DNA of 44,640 nucleotides from Peptostreptococcaceae bacterium (GTDB lineage: Bacteria; Bacillota; Clostridia; Peptostreptococcales; Acidaminobacteraceae): NCBI GenBank assembly GCA_027064135.1, contig JAMOQG010000082.1:1-44640 (forward strand), read 5' to 3'. The position numbers and the translations under genes were made by a program. Under the pieces are notes generated by a model that was not told the DNA's origin, did not search any database, and saw only the letters and a list, made by a program, of their open reading frames with translations. Of this stretch, positions 19,140 through 26,411 are shown piece by piece; within the stretch, counting starts at the first letter, position 1, and each line of letters begins with the position of its first letter.

Positions 19140-20825
19140 TTAAACGTTGTGAATTATGTCCTTTTTATATGATCGTAATTGCTCTAATCTAATATATTTA
19201 TAATTTAATTCTACTGAATACTTTTTTTCTATTTCACGGAACACTTTATCTTGTTTATTTAATGAGTAAATTCCTCTTTCAATTTTTCTGCATGTTGCAT
19301 TTTTTAGTGCTTCTTGTATTTTTCTTATTGAATATTTATGGTTTAATTCTAATTCCAATATTCTTGTTATTAGTAAAGCTATAAAACAAATAAGAAAATG
19401 TCCTTCTACATGATCATTATTGCGGACATATACTGGTCTTCCTTGTAAATCTGATTTAATTACTTTAAAGCTTTCTTCTATTTTCCACAATCCACGATAT
19501 TTCTCAATTACTTCTTTTTCATTTAAATTTAATTCGCTTGTTATTATTGCATAATATCCATCTAATGCTAAATCATTTTCATATTTATCATTATCAAATT
19601 TTAATACTGTTTTTCCGTCTTGAATTTCTCCTGTCGTTTCGTCTACATTATGCTCTTTTATATATTTTTTTACGCCATATTTGTTTGATGATTTAAATTT
19701 TGAGGGATTGTTTAGATATTCTTTGATTCTTATTTCTAACTTTTCTCTTTTATTTTTTTCTCTATCATCATAGTTTTTTGACCAAAAACAAACTACTTTT
19801 TCTTTCAGTATTTCTTTTTCACCATTTTCATTCTTTACTTTCCTTTCCTGTAAGAATGATTTTATTTTGAATGTTCCACTTTTATTATATTTATAGCCTT
19901 TTTCTTCAAGTACTTTTTCTTTAAATGCTTTTTTTGCTCCTCTTACTTTTTGAGAAACTATATATCCATCATTTTGTTGTTTTAAATAACACAGATTCTT
20001 ACCACTATTTAATCCTTTATCTGCTGTAAGTATAATTCTTCCTAGTTTATATTTTTCTCTCATATCTTGTAAAAAGGGAATAAGAGTACTAATGTCACTT
20101 GTGTTTCCTGAAAATAATTTATATGCTATTGGTAATCCATTATTATCAATAAGAAGTCCCATTTGCACTATTGGTGTTTTTCTCTTTTCTTTTGACACTC
20201 CATTTCGTTTTAATTCATCTTCTTTTTCAATTGCAAAATAATAATTAGTTACATCATAAAATACAAGTGTAGCATCTCTACCATATATTTCTGTTACTTT
20301 TTCATTTAGATGAAATTGTAAATCTTCTTTTATTTCATCAAATTCAGTTAATGAATCATAAACAGAATCAAGTGTTACATTAAATTCTTCAAAATACTCA
20401 TCTTGATGCTTAACTGTTGTTTTTTTGCTTGCTGGATTCAGTATTCTTCCATAAACAAGTAATTTCATAATTTCGTTTAAATCATATTTATAATTTGATT
20501 TTGAAGATATTTTTTTTAAAAAAGTATCTATTTCTAATTTTTTATAAATTTGTTCTAAAAAGAAATATCCATAATTTTTATCTTTTTCCATATCTATATT
20601 TAAGTCATTAAGATTTAATTCAACATATACTGTATTTTTAGGAATCTTCTTTGCTTCAGCTTTTAATTTTTCCAATATATTTGGATCTTTTTTTTGCAAT
20701 TCTTCTAAATTACCATATTTTTTAATAATTCTTTGTTTCGATTTACCATTTTCATCTCTATATCCTTCAACTAAATAAACTTTTGTAAATTTTCCAGTAG
20801 AGCCTTTGCTTAATCGTATATACAT
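19140..20825 (-). CDS. IS1634-family DDE transposase
   Basis: A 561-residue transposase that appears complete. The N-terminal region (MYIRLSKGSTGKFTKVYLVEGYRD in outline) is typical of IS1634. Catalytic-core cues are the first Asp in LVFYDVTNYYF (about residue 194), the second in ILTADKGLN (about 268), and the C-terminal YRGLWKIEESF with its Glu, the Y-R-E signature of IS4-related elements. The start at 20825 is preceded on the minus strand by AAAGGCGG. There is no frameshift or internal stop, so the element may still be active. Confidence 0.93.
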   Translation of the reverse strand: MYIRLSKGSTGKFTKVYLVEGYRDENGKSKQRIIKKYGNLEELQKKDPNILEKLKAEAKKIPKNTVYVELNLNDLNIDMEKDKNYGYFFLEQIYKKLEIDTFLKKISSKSNYKYDLNEIMKLLVYGRILNPASKKTTVKHQDEYFEEFNVTLDSVYDSLTEFDEIKEDLQFHLNEKVTEIYGRDATLVFYDVTNYYFAIEKEDELKRNGVSKEKRKTPIVQMGLLIDNNGLPIAYKLFSGNTSDISTLIPFLQDMREKYKLGRIILTADKGLNSGKNLCYLKQQNDGYIVSQKVRGAKKAFKEKVLEEKGYKYNKSGTFKIKSFLQERKVKNENGEKEILKEKVVCFWSKNYDDREKNKREKLEIRIKEYLNNPSKFKSSNKYGVKKYIKEHNVDETTGEIQDGKTVLKFDNDKYENDLALDGYYAIITSELNLNEKEVIEKYRGLWKIEESFKVIKSDLQGRPVYVRNNDHVEGHFLICFIALLITRILELELNHKYSIRKIQEALKNATCRKIERGIYSLNKQDKVFREIEKKYSVELNYKYIRLEQLRSYKKDIIHNV

Positions 20826-20897
20826 GTTTTACCGCCTTTTCTTCTATTATATCACAGTTAAGCACATCTCACAACATAAAAATAAATATTTTTTCAT

Positions 20898-20921
20898 AAA
20901 AAAACGCTTGAATTTCAAGCG
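20898..20921 (-). terminator. Minus-strand terminator upstream of the transposase gene
   Basis: CGCTTGA at 20905-20911 pairs with TCAAGCG at 20915-20921. On the minus strand the hairpin is followed at once by seven T residues (A run 20898-20904 on plus). It lies between the element's outer end and the transposase start, so it would stop transcription entering from the chromosome. Confidence 0.75.
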
Positions 20922-20939
20922 CTGTAAGTGTTTTTTTGT

Positions 20940-20966
20940 TTTTAAAGTTCTAAACTCAAGGTATAA
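20940..20966 (-). repeat. Right terminal inverted repeat of the insertion sequence
   Basis: The reverse complement begins TTATACCTTGAGTTTAG and matches the left end at 24 of 27 positions. The last five bases (TATAA) may belong to a target duplication. Confidence 0.8.
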
Positions 20967-21178
20967 CGAGTGACAATTTTATATGCATATTATAGGAGAT
21001 TAAACAGCATATCTAAAACATTTGTAGATTTTTTTACAATATTAATAAATATACATAAATATTACAAAAAAACAGTTGTTTTATTGAATTATGAAAAAAA
21101 ATTGTATTTTCAGTGGTAAAATATTGACTTTTTCTATATAATAATATAGAGTAACTTATTATGCGTAGGAGGATTTAA
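20967..21178. other. AT-rich intergenic leader between IS and murA
   Basis: The gene-free stretch 20826-21178 consists of the right end of the insertion sequence (upstream region of the transposase, terminator, inverted repeat) and then about 210 bases of very AT-rich original chromosome. The latter holds the likely murA promoter at its right end. I see no riboswitch, RNA gene or small coding frame with a ribosome binding site. Confidence 0.6.
21124..21150 (+). promoter_or_regulatory. Probable promoter for murA
   Basis: TTGACT at 21124-21129 is followed by an AT-rich run containing TATAGA at 21145-21150, a spacing of 15. The -35 is good but the -10 is not unique in this AT run. It lies about 30 bases before the murA start. 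Confidence 0.45.
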
Positions 21179-22453
21179 TTGGAAAAATTTATTATAAAGA
21201 ATAATGGTCCGTTATTTGGACGTGTACGTGTTAATGGTGCTAAAAATGCTGTATTACCTATAATGGCAGCTACATTATTAACAGAAGGCGAGTGTTATTT
21301 GGAGAATGTTCCAAACTTAAAAGATGTTAGAGCAATGAAAGAAGTTATTACTCATTTCGGTGGGGTTTTTAAAGATATATCAGTAGATGAAAAATATATA
21401 CAAATTAGTAAAATTATTACGTCAGAAGCACCATATGATTTAGTTCAGAAAATGCGTGCATCATTTTTTGTTATGGGGCCTTTACTTGCAAAAACTGGAG
21501 TTGCAAAAATTTCACTTCCAGGAGGATGTGCAATAGGAGCTAGACCAGTTGATTTGCATTTAAAAGGATTTGCTGCACTTGGTGCAACTATTACACAAGG
21601 GCAAGGTTTTATCGAAGCAAGAGCAGAAAAATTAATTGGCGCAACAATATATTTAGATTTTCCTTCTGTTGGAGCTACTGAAAATATTATGATGGCAGCC
21701 ACACTTGCTGAAGGTGAAACAATAATTGAAAATGCTGCTGAAGAACCTGAAATAATTGATTTGTCTAATTTTTTAAATAAAATGGGTGCAAATGTAAGAG
21801 GGGCAGGAACAGATACAATTAGAATAGAAGGTGTTGAAAAATTAAAAGGAACAAGACATGAAATAATTCCTGATAGAATTGAAACAGGAACTTTTATGAT
21901 TGCTGCTGCAATTACTAAAGGAAATATTATGGTGGAGAATGTTGTGCCAACACATATTAAACCGATTATAGCAAAACTTATTGAATGTGGTGCAAAATTG
22001 GAAATAGGGGAAGATACAATTCGTGTAGATGCATCAGATATTGGAAATTCTGTTGATCTTACTACTTTACCTTATCCAGGATTTCCAACTGACATGCAAG
22101 CACAATTTATGGCATTAATGACAATTTTAGATGGCACAAGCGTAATAAATGAAACTGTTTTTGAGAATAGATTCATGCATATTTCTGAACTGGTTAGACT
22201 TGGAGCTGATATTAGAATTGAAGGACATAGTGCAATTGTAAGCGGTGTTAATGGTCTTGAAGGAACAGAAGTCGTTGCAACTGATTTAAGAGCTGGTGCA
22301 GCGTTAGTGTTAGCAGGTTTGGCTGCGAAAGGTGAAACACATGTTAATAGTATTTTTCATATTGATAGAGGATATGAAGATTTAGAAATTAAGTTAAATA
22401 GTTTAGGCGCTAATATTAAAAGGGTTGAAGTAGCTGAAATAATTCATGACTAG
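21179..22453 (+). CDS. murA: UDP-N-acetylglucosamine 1-carboxyvinyltransferase
   Basis: Catalyses the first committed step of peptidoglycan synthesis, moving enolpyruvate from PEP to UDP-GlcNAc in the cytoplasm. The 424-residue protein has the conserved K22-N23 in [10 protein letters not shown] and the catalytic, fosfomycin-reactive C117 in [14 protein letters not shown]. The start codon is TTG at 21179 behind AGGAGGA at 21168-21174. In Bacillus this locus is murAA-spoIID-spoIIID-mbl; here mbl follows after only 14 bases and the sporulation genes are missing. Confidence 0.97.
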   Translation: MEKFIIKNNGPLFGRVRVNGAKNAVLPIMAATLLTEGECYLENVPNLKDVRAMKEVITHFGGVFKDISVDEKYIQISKIITSEAPYDLVQKMRASFFVMGPLLAKTGVAKISLPGGCAIGARPVDLHLKGFAALGATITQGQGFIEARAEKLIGATIYLDFPSVGATENIMMAATLAEGETIIENAAEEPEIIDLSNFLNKMGANVRGAGTDTIRIEGVEKLKGTRHEIIPDRIETGTFMIAAAITKGNIMVENVVPTHIKPIIAKLIECGAKLEIGEDTIRVDASDIGNSVDLTTLPYPGFPTDMQAQFMALMTILDGTSVINETVFENRFMHISELVRLGADIRIEGHSAIVSGVNGLEGTEVVATDLRAGAALVLAGLAAKGETHVNSIFHIDRGYEDLEIKLNSLGANIKRVEVAEIIHD

Positions 22454-22467
22454 TGAGGTGTATTTAA

Positions 22468-23502
22468 TTGTTTGGATTTGGACTTGAAATTGGAATTGAC
22501 TTAGGAACTGCAAGTGTTTTGGCTTTTAAAAAAAATGAAGGAATAATTTTAAAAGAGCCATCTGTTGTTGCACTTGATAGAAATACGGGGAAAGTACTAT
22601 CTGTTGGCGAAGAAGCTAGACAGATGCTTGGAAGAACTCCAGGAAATATTGTTGCAATTAGGCCACTTAAAGATGGTGTAATTTCTGATTATGATGTTAC
22701 TGAAAAAATGCTTAGGCATTTTATTAATAAAACTTGTGGTAAAAGAAGGTTTTTTAAACCAAAGATTATTATTTGTGTTCCAAGTGGCGTAACTGAAGTT
22801 GAAAAAAGAGCTGTTATTGATGCAACAATTGAAGCTGGTGGCGGAAAAACATTTTTAATTGAAGAACCAATTGCTGCGGCTATTGGAGCTGGATTGGATA
22901 TATCAAAGCCTGATGGTAATATGATTATTGACATAGGCGGTGGAACAACTGATATTGCAGTAATATCTCTTGGAGGCATTGTTGTAAGTAATTCAATAAA
23001 AGTTGCTGGAGATAAATTTGATTATGCAATTATGAAATATATGAAAAAAACTCATAATTTGTTAATTGGAGAAAGAACAGCAGAAGATTTAAAAATTAAT
23101 ATAGGTACTGCGTCTGTAAGAAGCAAAAGCATACAAATGGAATGTAGAGGAAGGGATCTTATTACAGGACTTCCAAAAACAATTTCTGTTACAAGTGAAG
23201 AAATGGCTGAAGCTTTAAGTGAAGAAACAAATGATATTTGTGATGCAGTTCATACTGTTCTTGAAAAAACACCACCTGAATTAGCAGCTGATATTTCATC
23301 ACGTGGAATTGTTATGACTGGTGGAGGATCGTTACTTACTAATTTAAATAAATTACTTGAAAAAAGAACTGGAATTCCAACATATATTGCTGAGGATGCA
23401 ATTTCATGTGTTGCGAAGGGAACGGGGAAATCTTTAAATCATTTAAGTTCTTTAGAAAAAAATATGATATCTAATAGTAAAATGAATTCAAGAAAATGGT
23501 AA
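22468..23502 (+). CDS. mbl: MreB-like cell-shape protein Mbl
   Basis: An actin-like filament protein that guides lateral wall synthesis. The 344-residue protein begins with GLEIGIDLGTASVLAF (phosphate 1 motif) and has the second phosphate motif DIGGGTTDIAV starting at D155 and GIVMTGGGSLL near 292. The order murA-mbl-flhO-flhP favours Mbl over MreB proper, which normally sits beside mreC and mreD. The start is TTG at 22468 with AGTGAGGTG upstream. A terminator follows. Confidence 0.92.
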   Translation: MFGFGLEIGIDLGTASVLAFKKNEGIILKEPSVVALDRNTGKVLSVGEEARQMLGRTPGNIVAIRPLKDGVISDYDVTEKMLRHFINKTCGKRRFFKPKIIICVPSGVTEVEKRAVIDATIEAGGGKTFLIEEPIAAAIGAGLDISKPDGNMIIDIGGGTTDIAVISLGGIVVSNSIKVAGDKFDYAIMKYMKKTHNLLIGERTAEDLKINIGTASVRSKSIQMECRGRDLITGLPKTISVTSEEMAEALSEETNDICDAVHTVLEKTPPELAADISSRGIVMTGGGSLLTNLNKLLEKRTGIPTYIAEDAISCVAKGTGKSLNHLSSLEKNMISNSKMNSRKW

Positions 23503-23514
23503 TGAAAATAAAAA

Positions 23515-23543
23515 AACAACTTTCAAAGAAGGTTGTTTTTTTT
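23515..23543 (+). terminator. Rho-independent terminator after mbl
   Basis: AACAACTTTC at 23515-23524 pairs with GAAGGTTGTT at 23528-23537 (one G-T pair, loop AAA), followed by a run of T. It separates murA-mbl from the flagellar genes. Confidence 0.88.
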
Positions 23544-23554
23544 GTTAAAAATAT

Positions 23555-23581
23555 TAAATAATAAGATTGAAATGACGATAA
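23555..23581 (+). promoter_or_regulatory. Candidate sigma-28 (SigD/FliA) promoter for flagellar rod genes
   Basis: TAAA at 23555-23558 and GACGATAA at 23574-23581 are separated by 15 bases. The flagellar sigma consensus is TAAA-N15-GCCGATAA, so only one core base differs. The site follows the mbl terminator and lies about 25 bases before the flhO start, the expected place for a flagellar promoter. Confidence 0.65.
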
Positions 23582-23605
23582 TGGTAATGATACGGAGGTG
23601 TTATT

Positions 23606-24685
23606 ATGGTAAGAGGACTATATATAGCTGGAACAAATATGTTGACTTCAATGAAAGAAATAAATGTTATCGGAAATAACTTAGCTAATGCCAACACTAT
23701 TGGATATAAAAAAGATGATCTTACAGTAGAATCATTTAACGATATATTTTTAACTAGATCAAATGGATCAGATGCATATATGGAAAGTAAACATGGTAAC
23801 ATTGAAATAGAAAAAAATGATGATAAATATAGTTTAAGTACTGTAAATGGTTTTTTTAGAATAATGACTGAAGATGGAATAAGTAACAATAAAGATGTTA
23901 AATTTTCTGTTGATAATGATGGTTATTTAAGTACATATTATTTAAACCAAGATAGATCTTATAATGATAATTTAGGAAATAGAATTATTGATACTACTGG
24001 AAATGAAATATATATTGGTGCTAATGAATATGAAATAAATGAGATGGGTCAAGTTCTTATAAATGGAGCTATTCAAAATGATTTAGTAAAAGATGTAGCT
24101 AAAAATATTATTGGAACTATAAATTCAGGCGTTAAAGAGACACGAGTGTATGTAGACCATTCACAGGGGCAAATGAAAATGACTGATAAAACGTTAGACG
24201 TTGCATTAAGTGGAAGCGGATACTTTGAAGTTATGTCTGGCGATAGAGTTATGTATACTAGAAAAGGTAATTTTACTTTAAATGATAAAAATGAATTAGT
24301 TACTCCTGAAGGATTTCATGTTCAGGGGATAAATGGAAATATTACTTTACCAGATTATTTAGTTGGAATTAATGAATTTGGTGAAATTATAAAAAGTAGT
24401 GAAATAATCGATAAATTAAAAGTTGTTGATTTTAAAAATATTGGAGATTTACGAAAAGTTGGAGATACTTATTTTATTCCTGTTAGTAATAATACAGTTA
24501 AAACAAAAGAATTTGAAGGTTCAGTATTACAAAGATATTTAGAAAATTCAAATGTTGATTCAATTTCAGAAATGATAAAATTGATAAATGTTAATAAGAA
24601 TTATGAATCAAGTCAAAAAATGATTAGTACAATAGATAAAACTTTAGATAAGGTAATTAACGAAGTTGGAATAGTTAGAGGATAA
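23606..24685 (+). CDS. flhO: Flagellar basal-body rod/hook family protein (FlhO type)
   Basis: A distal-rod protein of the FlgF/FlgG family exported by the flagellar type III system. The N-terminal rod signature MVRGLYIAGTNM with NNLANANTIGYKK (about 28-40) and the C-terminal helix with SNVDSISEMIKLINVNKNYESSQKM are diagnostic. At 359 residues it is clearly longer than typical FlhO or FlgF proteins of about 250-280; the extra length lies in the central domain (roughly 55-190). The ATG follows GGAGGTG at 23595-23601. flhP follows after 11 bases. Confidence 0.85.
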   Translation: MVRGLYIAGTNMLTSMKEINVIGNNLANANTIGYKKDDLTVESFNDIFLTRSNGSDAYMESKHGNIEIEKNDDKYSLSTVNGFFRIMTEDGISNNKDVKFSVDNDGYLSTYYLNQDRSYNDNLGNRIIDTTGNEIYIGANEYEINEMGQVLINGAIQNDLVKDVAKNIIGTINSGVKETRVYVDHSQGQMKMTDKTLDVALSGSGYFEVMSGDRVMYTRKGNFTLNDKNELVTPEGFHVQGINGNITLPDYLVGINEFGEIIKSSEIIDKLKVVDFKNIGDLRKVGDTYFIPVSNNTVKTKEFEGSVLQRYLENSNVDSISEMIKLINVNKNYESSQKMISTIDKTLDKVINEVGIVRG

Positions 24686-24696
24686 GGAGGACAATA

Positions 24697-25485
24697 ATGA
24701 GAGCTATGTGGTCTGCTGCTTCAGGTATGAATAGTCTTCAAAAACAAATAGACACGATATCAAATAATTTGGCAAATGTAAACACTGTAGGATTTAAAAG
24801 TCAAAGAGTTGAATTTAAAGATTTAATGTATGAAAAATTACAAACAGATGATTTTGTTAGAACAGACGGTAAAGTAACACAATTAGAAATAGGTAATGGT
24901 GTTATGACAGTTGCAACAACAAGAAACTTTAGTAATGGAAGTTTTAAGGAAACACAAAAAGATCTTGATTTTGCAATTAATGGACCTGGATTTTTTGTTA
25001 TAAATGATCAATATGGTGAAGCAAAATATTCAAGAGATGGTACTTTTAAGATAAGTATTGAAAATGGTTCTTCAAAACTTACAACTTCAAGTGGCTATTC
25101 AATAATTGGTGAAGATGGTGAAATTGATCTTGGAGAAAATGTTACAAAAGTTAATGTAAATGAACTTGGTGAAATAACTGTTGAAAGAAATGATGGAACA
25201 AAAGAACTTGTAAATAAATTGAAATTAGTATCATTTACAAATCCAATTGGGCTTGAGAGTGTTGGTAAAAATTTATATACAGATAATGATGTTTCAGGTA
25301 CAGCTCAAGAAAATGTAAGCGGATCAGCCGGAGAAGTTTGGCAAGGTTATGTTGAAACTTCAAATGTTGAAGTTATTGAGGAAATGGTAAATATGATTTC
25401 AGCTCAAAGAGCTTATGAATTAAATTCGAAAACAATTCAGACAGTAGACAGTATGTTGAATATTGCAAATAACATTAAAAGATAG
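24697..25485 (+). CDS. flhP: Flagellar basal-body rod protein FlgG (FlhP type)
   Basis: The second distal-rod protein, 262 residues, the usual FlgG length. It starts MRAMWSAASGMNSLQKQ with ISNNLANVNTVGFKS, and ends with ETSNVEVIEEMVNMISAQRAYELNSK, both textbook FlgG signatures. It follows AAGGAGGA. With flhO and the rod-binding gene it forms a three-gene flagellar unit behind a candidate sigma-28 promoter, as in Bacillus. Confidence 0.92.
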   Translation: MRAMWSAASGMNSLQKQIDTISNNLANVNTVGFKSQRVEFKDLMYEKLQTDDFVRTDGKVTQLEIGNGVMTVATTRNFSNGSFKETQKDLDFAINGPGFFVINDQYGEAKYSRDGTFKISIENGSSKLTTSSGYSIIGEDGEIDLGENVTKVNVNELGEITVERNDGTKELVNKLKLVSFTNPIGLESVGKNLYTDNDVSGTAQENVSGSAGEVWQGYVETSNVEVIEEMVNMISAQRAYELNSKTIQTVDSMLNIANNIKR

Positions 25486-25496
25486 TAGGTGAAATA

Positions 25497-25859
25497 ATGG
25501 AAATGAATGGTATTTCTGATCAATTAAATTTTAGCGAAATAACAAATAAAATTAGTCAAAATGAAAATAAAGATTTTAAAAAGATTATGGAAGATTCATT
25601 AAAAAGTGGTGATACTAAAAAACTTGTCAAAGTATGTGAGGATTTTGAAGCTATATTCATAAATATGATGTTAAAAAGTATGAAAAGTACTATTGGTGAA
25701 AATGATTTTATAAAAAAATCACATGCAAGAGAAATATTTGAAACAATGCTAGATGAAGAAATGTCTAATAAAATTTCTAGCGGTGAAGGAATTGGAATTG
25801 CTAAAATGCTTTATGATAATTTAAATGAAAAAGGAAGTAGTTTTGATTATAAAGGATAA
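25497..25859 (+). CDS. Rod-binding protein, FlgJ N-terminal domain type
   Basis: A 120-residue protein matching only the rod-binding part of FlgJ, without the peptidoglycan hydrolase domain. Cues are LVKVCEDFEAIFINMMLKSMKST (about 42-64), the signature of the rod-binding domain, and EMFETMLDEEMS-like text near 80-92. It is expected to cap or scaffold rod assembly. The ATG follows GTAGGTGA 11 bases after flhP. Any wall hydrolase partner would be encoded elsewhere. Confidence 0.82.
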   Translation: MEMNGISDQLNFSEITNKISQNENKDFKKIMEDSLKSGDTKKLVKVCEDFEAIFINMMLKSMKSTIGENDFIKKSHAREIFETMLDEEMSNKISSGEGIGIAKMLYDNLNEKGSSFDYKG

Positions 25860-25884
25860 GTTTAAAAAACTTGTTCTTTTTTTT
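25858..25884 (+). terminator. Weak terminator after the flagellar genes
   Basis: AAGTTT at 25858-25863 pairs with AAACTT at 25867-25872, followed by GTTC and eight T residues. It begins within the stop codon of the rod-binding gene. The stem is short and AT-rich. Confidence 0.5.
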
Positions 25885-25901
25885 ATAAATTAGTATATAA
25901 T
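25871..25901 (+). promoter_or_regulatory. Possible promoter for fabZ
   Basis: A good -10, TATAAT, stands at 25896-25901. The only -35-like sequence, TTGTTC at 25871-25876, is 19 bases away, slightly long. Confidence 0.4.
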
Positions 25902-25942
25902 GTTATCACATAGTATTAGTATCAGGTTATAAGGAGAGAGTT

Positions 25943-26389
25943 ATGTTAAATATTGAAGAAATTAAGGAATTAATTCCACAGAGATATCCGTTTTTATTGG
26001 TTGACAGAGTGCTTGAATTAAAAGCAGGAGAAAGTTGCATTGGAATTAAAAATGTTAGTGCAAATGAACCTTTTTTTCAAGGTCATTTTCCAAATAAACC
26101 AATAATGCCAGGGGTTTTGCTTGTTGAAGCTATGGCGCAAGTTGGTGCTGTTGCATTAATGGCATTAGAAGAAAATAAAGATAAATTAGCTGTTTTTGCA
26201 GGAATAGATAAAGTACGCTTTAAAAAACAAGTAGTACCAGGAGACGTTTTAAGAATTGAAGTAAAACTTGGAAAATTCAGAAGAAATATTGGAAAAGGCG
26301 AAGCTAGTGTTTATGTTGATGATAAAATTGCATGTACTGGTACATTAATGTTTGGACTTACTGAAATAAAAATTAAAAAAAATGAGTGA
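25943..26389 (+). CDS. fabZ: 3-hydroxyacyl-ACP dehydratase FabZ
   Basis: Dehydrates 3-hydroxyacyl-ACP in type II fatty acid synthesis. The 148-residue hot-dog-fold protein has the opening [13 protein letters not shown], catalytic H48 in [11 protein letters not shown] and E62 in [12 protein letters not shown]. The ATG follows AAGGAGAG. Its isolated position downstream of the flagellar genes is the same as in Bacillus. It faces the diguanylate cyclase gene; the two stops lie within one hairpin. Confidence 0.96.
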   Translation: MLNIEEIKELIPQRYPFLLVDRVLELKAGESCIGIKNVSANEPFFQGHFPNKPIMPGVLLVEAMAQVGAVALMALEENKDKLAVFAGIDKVRFKKQVVPGDVLRIEVKLGKFRRNIGKGEASVYVDDKIACTGTLMFGLTEIKIKKNE

Positions 26390-26411
26390 TATCTTTTTTT
26401 AGATATCACTC
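26376..26411. terminator. Bidirectional terminator shared by fabZ and the diguanylate cyclase gene
   Basis: GAGTGATATCT at 26384-26394 pairs with AGATATCACTC at 26401-26411. On the minus strand it is followed by eight T residues (A run at 26376-26383), a strong terminator for the cyclase gene. On the plus strand the tail is TTCCTTTT, weaker. Both stop codons are inside the hairpin. Confidence 0.85.

Larger units (their letters stand above)
19061..20961 (-). mobile_element. IS1634-family (IS4-like) insertion sequence, apparently intact
   Basis: About 1.9 kb with imperfect terminal inverted repeats (24 of 27 identical when 19055-19081 is compared with the reverse complement of 20940-20966). 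One full-length transposase is read on the minus strand. The outermost bases are ambiguous: TATAA stands at 19056-19060 and again at 20962-20966, so it may be either a short target duplication or part of the repeats, because TTATA/TATAA is self-complementary. Taking it as duplication gives the boundaries used here. The element sits in the atpC-murA gap and interrupts no gene. Each end carries a transcription terminator. Confidence 0.85.
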
